Assembly: GCA_003489085.1 (NCBI GenBank)
Contig: DNJM01000057.1
Coordinates: 1-14,973 of the forward strand
DNA from: Lachnospiraceae bacterium
GTDB taxonomy: Bacteria > Bacillota > Clostridia > Lachnospirales > Lachnospiraceae
Length of the DNA stretch: 14,973 nucleotides
Direction: 5' to 3'
This document shows, one piece after another, positions 14,489 through 14,973 of this stretch (positions are counted from its first letter, which is position 1; each line of letters begins with the position of its first letter). Under the pieces are notes generated by a model. The model was given only the letters and a program-made list of their open reading frames with translations. It was not told the DNA's origin and did no database searches. Position numbers and translations under genes: made by a program.

Positions 14489-14887
14489 ATGAAAAAGCAT
14501 ATTACAGATGAGAAAACAGGAATCAGCTATACATTATGCGGAGATTATTATTTGCCGGATCTGGAATTGAAAGAACAGGAAGAATCACATTATGGAAAAT
14601 ACGGAATGCTTAGAAAAAGTTTTCTAAAAGAACATCGACCAGGGTTATATTCCTCTTATCTGCTGACGGGCAAATTAACAGCACATTTGAATGAAGTAGA
14701 TCAGCAGGCAAATGAAAGAATGGAAGTGCTGGTAGATCAGATGATGGAAAGACAGGCAATTGCGGAAGAATTGAAAGTCCGTGATCAAATGGCCTGGGTT
14801 GGTACAGTCAATAATATTCAGAATGCTGCGGAAGAGATTGTGTTAAAAGAAATAGTTTATTGTATCAATAATCAAAGTTTAAACTAA
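14489..14887 (+). CDS. tnpV: TnpV-family transposon protein
   Basis: A 132-residue protein recognised as the TnpV type carried by clostridial transposons such as Tn4451-related elements; its molecular function is not established. It has the characteristic GISYTLCGDYYLPDL (10-24), a KYGMLRKSFLKEHRPGLY segment (35-52) and a helical end with MAWVGTVNNIQNAAEEIV (about 102-119). The open frame reaches back to 14351, but GGAAAGG (14474-14480) and family similarity favour the ATG at 14489. The tail INNQSLN may be junction-derived because relatives usually end soon after the ELIYC-like segment. It is divergent from the RHH gene and ends two bases before the miaB-like start. Confidence 0.75.
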   Translation: MKKHITDEKTGISYTLCGDYYLPDLELKEQEESHYGKYGMLRKSFLKEHRPGLYSSYLLTGKLTAHLNEVDQQANERMEVLVDQMMERQAIAEELKVRDQMAWVGTVNNIQNAAEEIVLKEIVYCINNQSLN

Positions 14888-14889
14888 TA

Positions 14890-14973
14890 ATGAAAAAATA
14901 TTACATCGAAACAATGGGTTGCCAATTAAACGAAAATGATTCAGAAAAAATTGCAGGAATAACGGAAAAGGCA
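14890..14973 (+). CDS. miaB: MiaB-like methylthiotransferase, 5' fragment cut by the window end
   Basis: Only 28 codons are in the window. IETMGCQLNENDSEKIAG matches the start of the UPF0004 domain of MiaB, the radical SAM enzyme that adds a methylthio group to i6A37 of tRNAs; the Cys of GCQ is the first ligand of the auxiliary Fe-S cluster. The match favours MiaB over RimO or MtaB because of the GCQxNExDSE pattern, but it is short. The ATG starts two bases after the tnpV stop and there is no Shine-Dalgarno sequence in the 20 bases before it, unlike nearly all the other genes here. The codons are also AT-richer than in the upstream genes. Confidence 0.7.
   Translation, partial: MKKYYIETMGCQLNENDSEKIAGITEKA

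Larger units (their letters stand above)
14144..14889. mobile_element. Probable mobile-element remnant (RHH gene plus tnpV)
   Basis: The segment between the broken subtilase and the miaB-like gene holds only a ribbon-helix-helix gene and a divergent tnpV gene, both typical cargo of clostridial integrative elements. No integrase, relaxase or flanking target duplication is visible, so the ends are guesses set by the neighbouring genes. The loss of the subtilase 3' half supports insertion with deletion. Confidence 0.45.

Noticed and set aside
1..14973. CRISPR arrays, tRNA or rRNA genes
   Set aside because: No regularly spaced repeats and no tRNA or rRNA-like sequence were seen on either strand.

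Overview
The window looks like a chromosomal segment of a low-to-mid-GC anaerobic Firmicute, most likely a gut Lachnospiraceae-type Clostridia. The basis is strong AGGAGG-type ribosome binding sites, TTG starts, two pyrophosphate-type phosphofructokinases, a rubrerythrin, a Csp-like subtilase, a TnpV protein and the overall protein style. There is no rRNA or other decisive marker, so the family-level placement is an inference.

Layout. (1) 1-4095 is a compact four-gene operon. A good sigma-A promoter (TTGACT-17-TATATT) drives a pair of small integral membrane proteins (DUF5058-like plus its usual partner), followed by two different M20 metallopeptidases, and a Rho-independent terminator closes it. 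The natural reading is a two-subunit transporter feeding two cytoplasmic peptidases or amidohydrolases. (2) 4166-5458 encodes a multi-domain regulator (Rossmann-like N-terminus, a nucleotide-cyclase/GGDEF-like middle, a winged-helix-like C-terminus) that may control this operon. (3) 5552-6790 is a PPi-dependent phosphofructokinase with its own promoter and a strong terminator. (4) 7132-10043 is a two-gene operon of unknown function: a membrane-anchored pseudokinase with an extracytoplasmic helical region, overlapping a secreted Ig-like-repeat protein with a C-terminal membrane anchor. This is the least explained coding unit here. (5) 10224-11444, on the minus strand, is a second paralogous PPi-type phosphofructokinase. 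(6) 11579-13278 holds a GT2 glycosyltransferase and a rubrerythrin. (7) 13304-14973 is a disturbed region: a Csp-like subtilase that stops before its catalytic serine, a 56-residue ribbon-helix-helix gene on the minus strand, a divergent tnpV gene, and the first 28 codons of a miaB-like gene running off the window.

How it fits together. Regions 1-2 look like an uptake, hydrolysis and regulation module for peptides or N-acylated amino acids. Regions 3 and 5 are two glycolytic, PPi-linked enzymes facing each other across the surface-protein operon. Region 7 looks like the scar of a mobile element that removed the 3' half of the subtilase and now lies immediately upstream of miaB.
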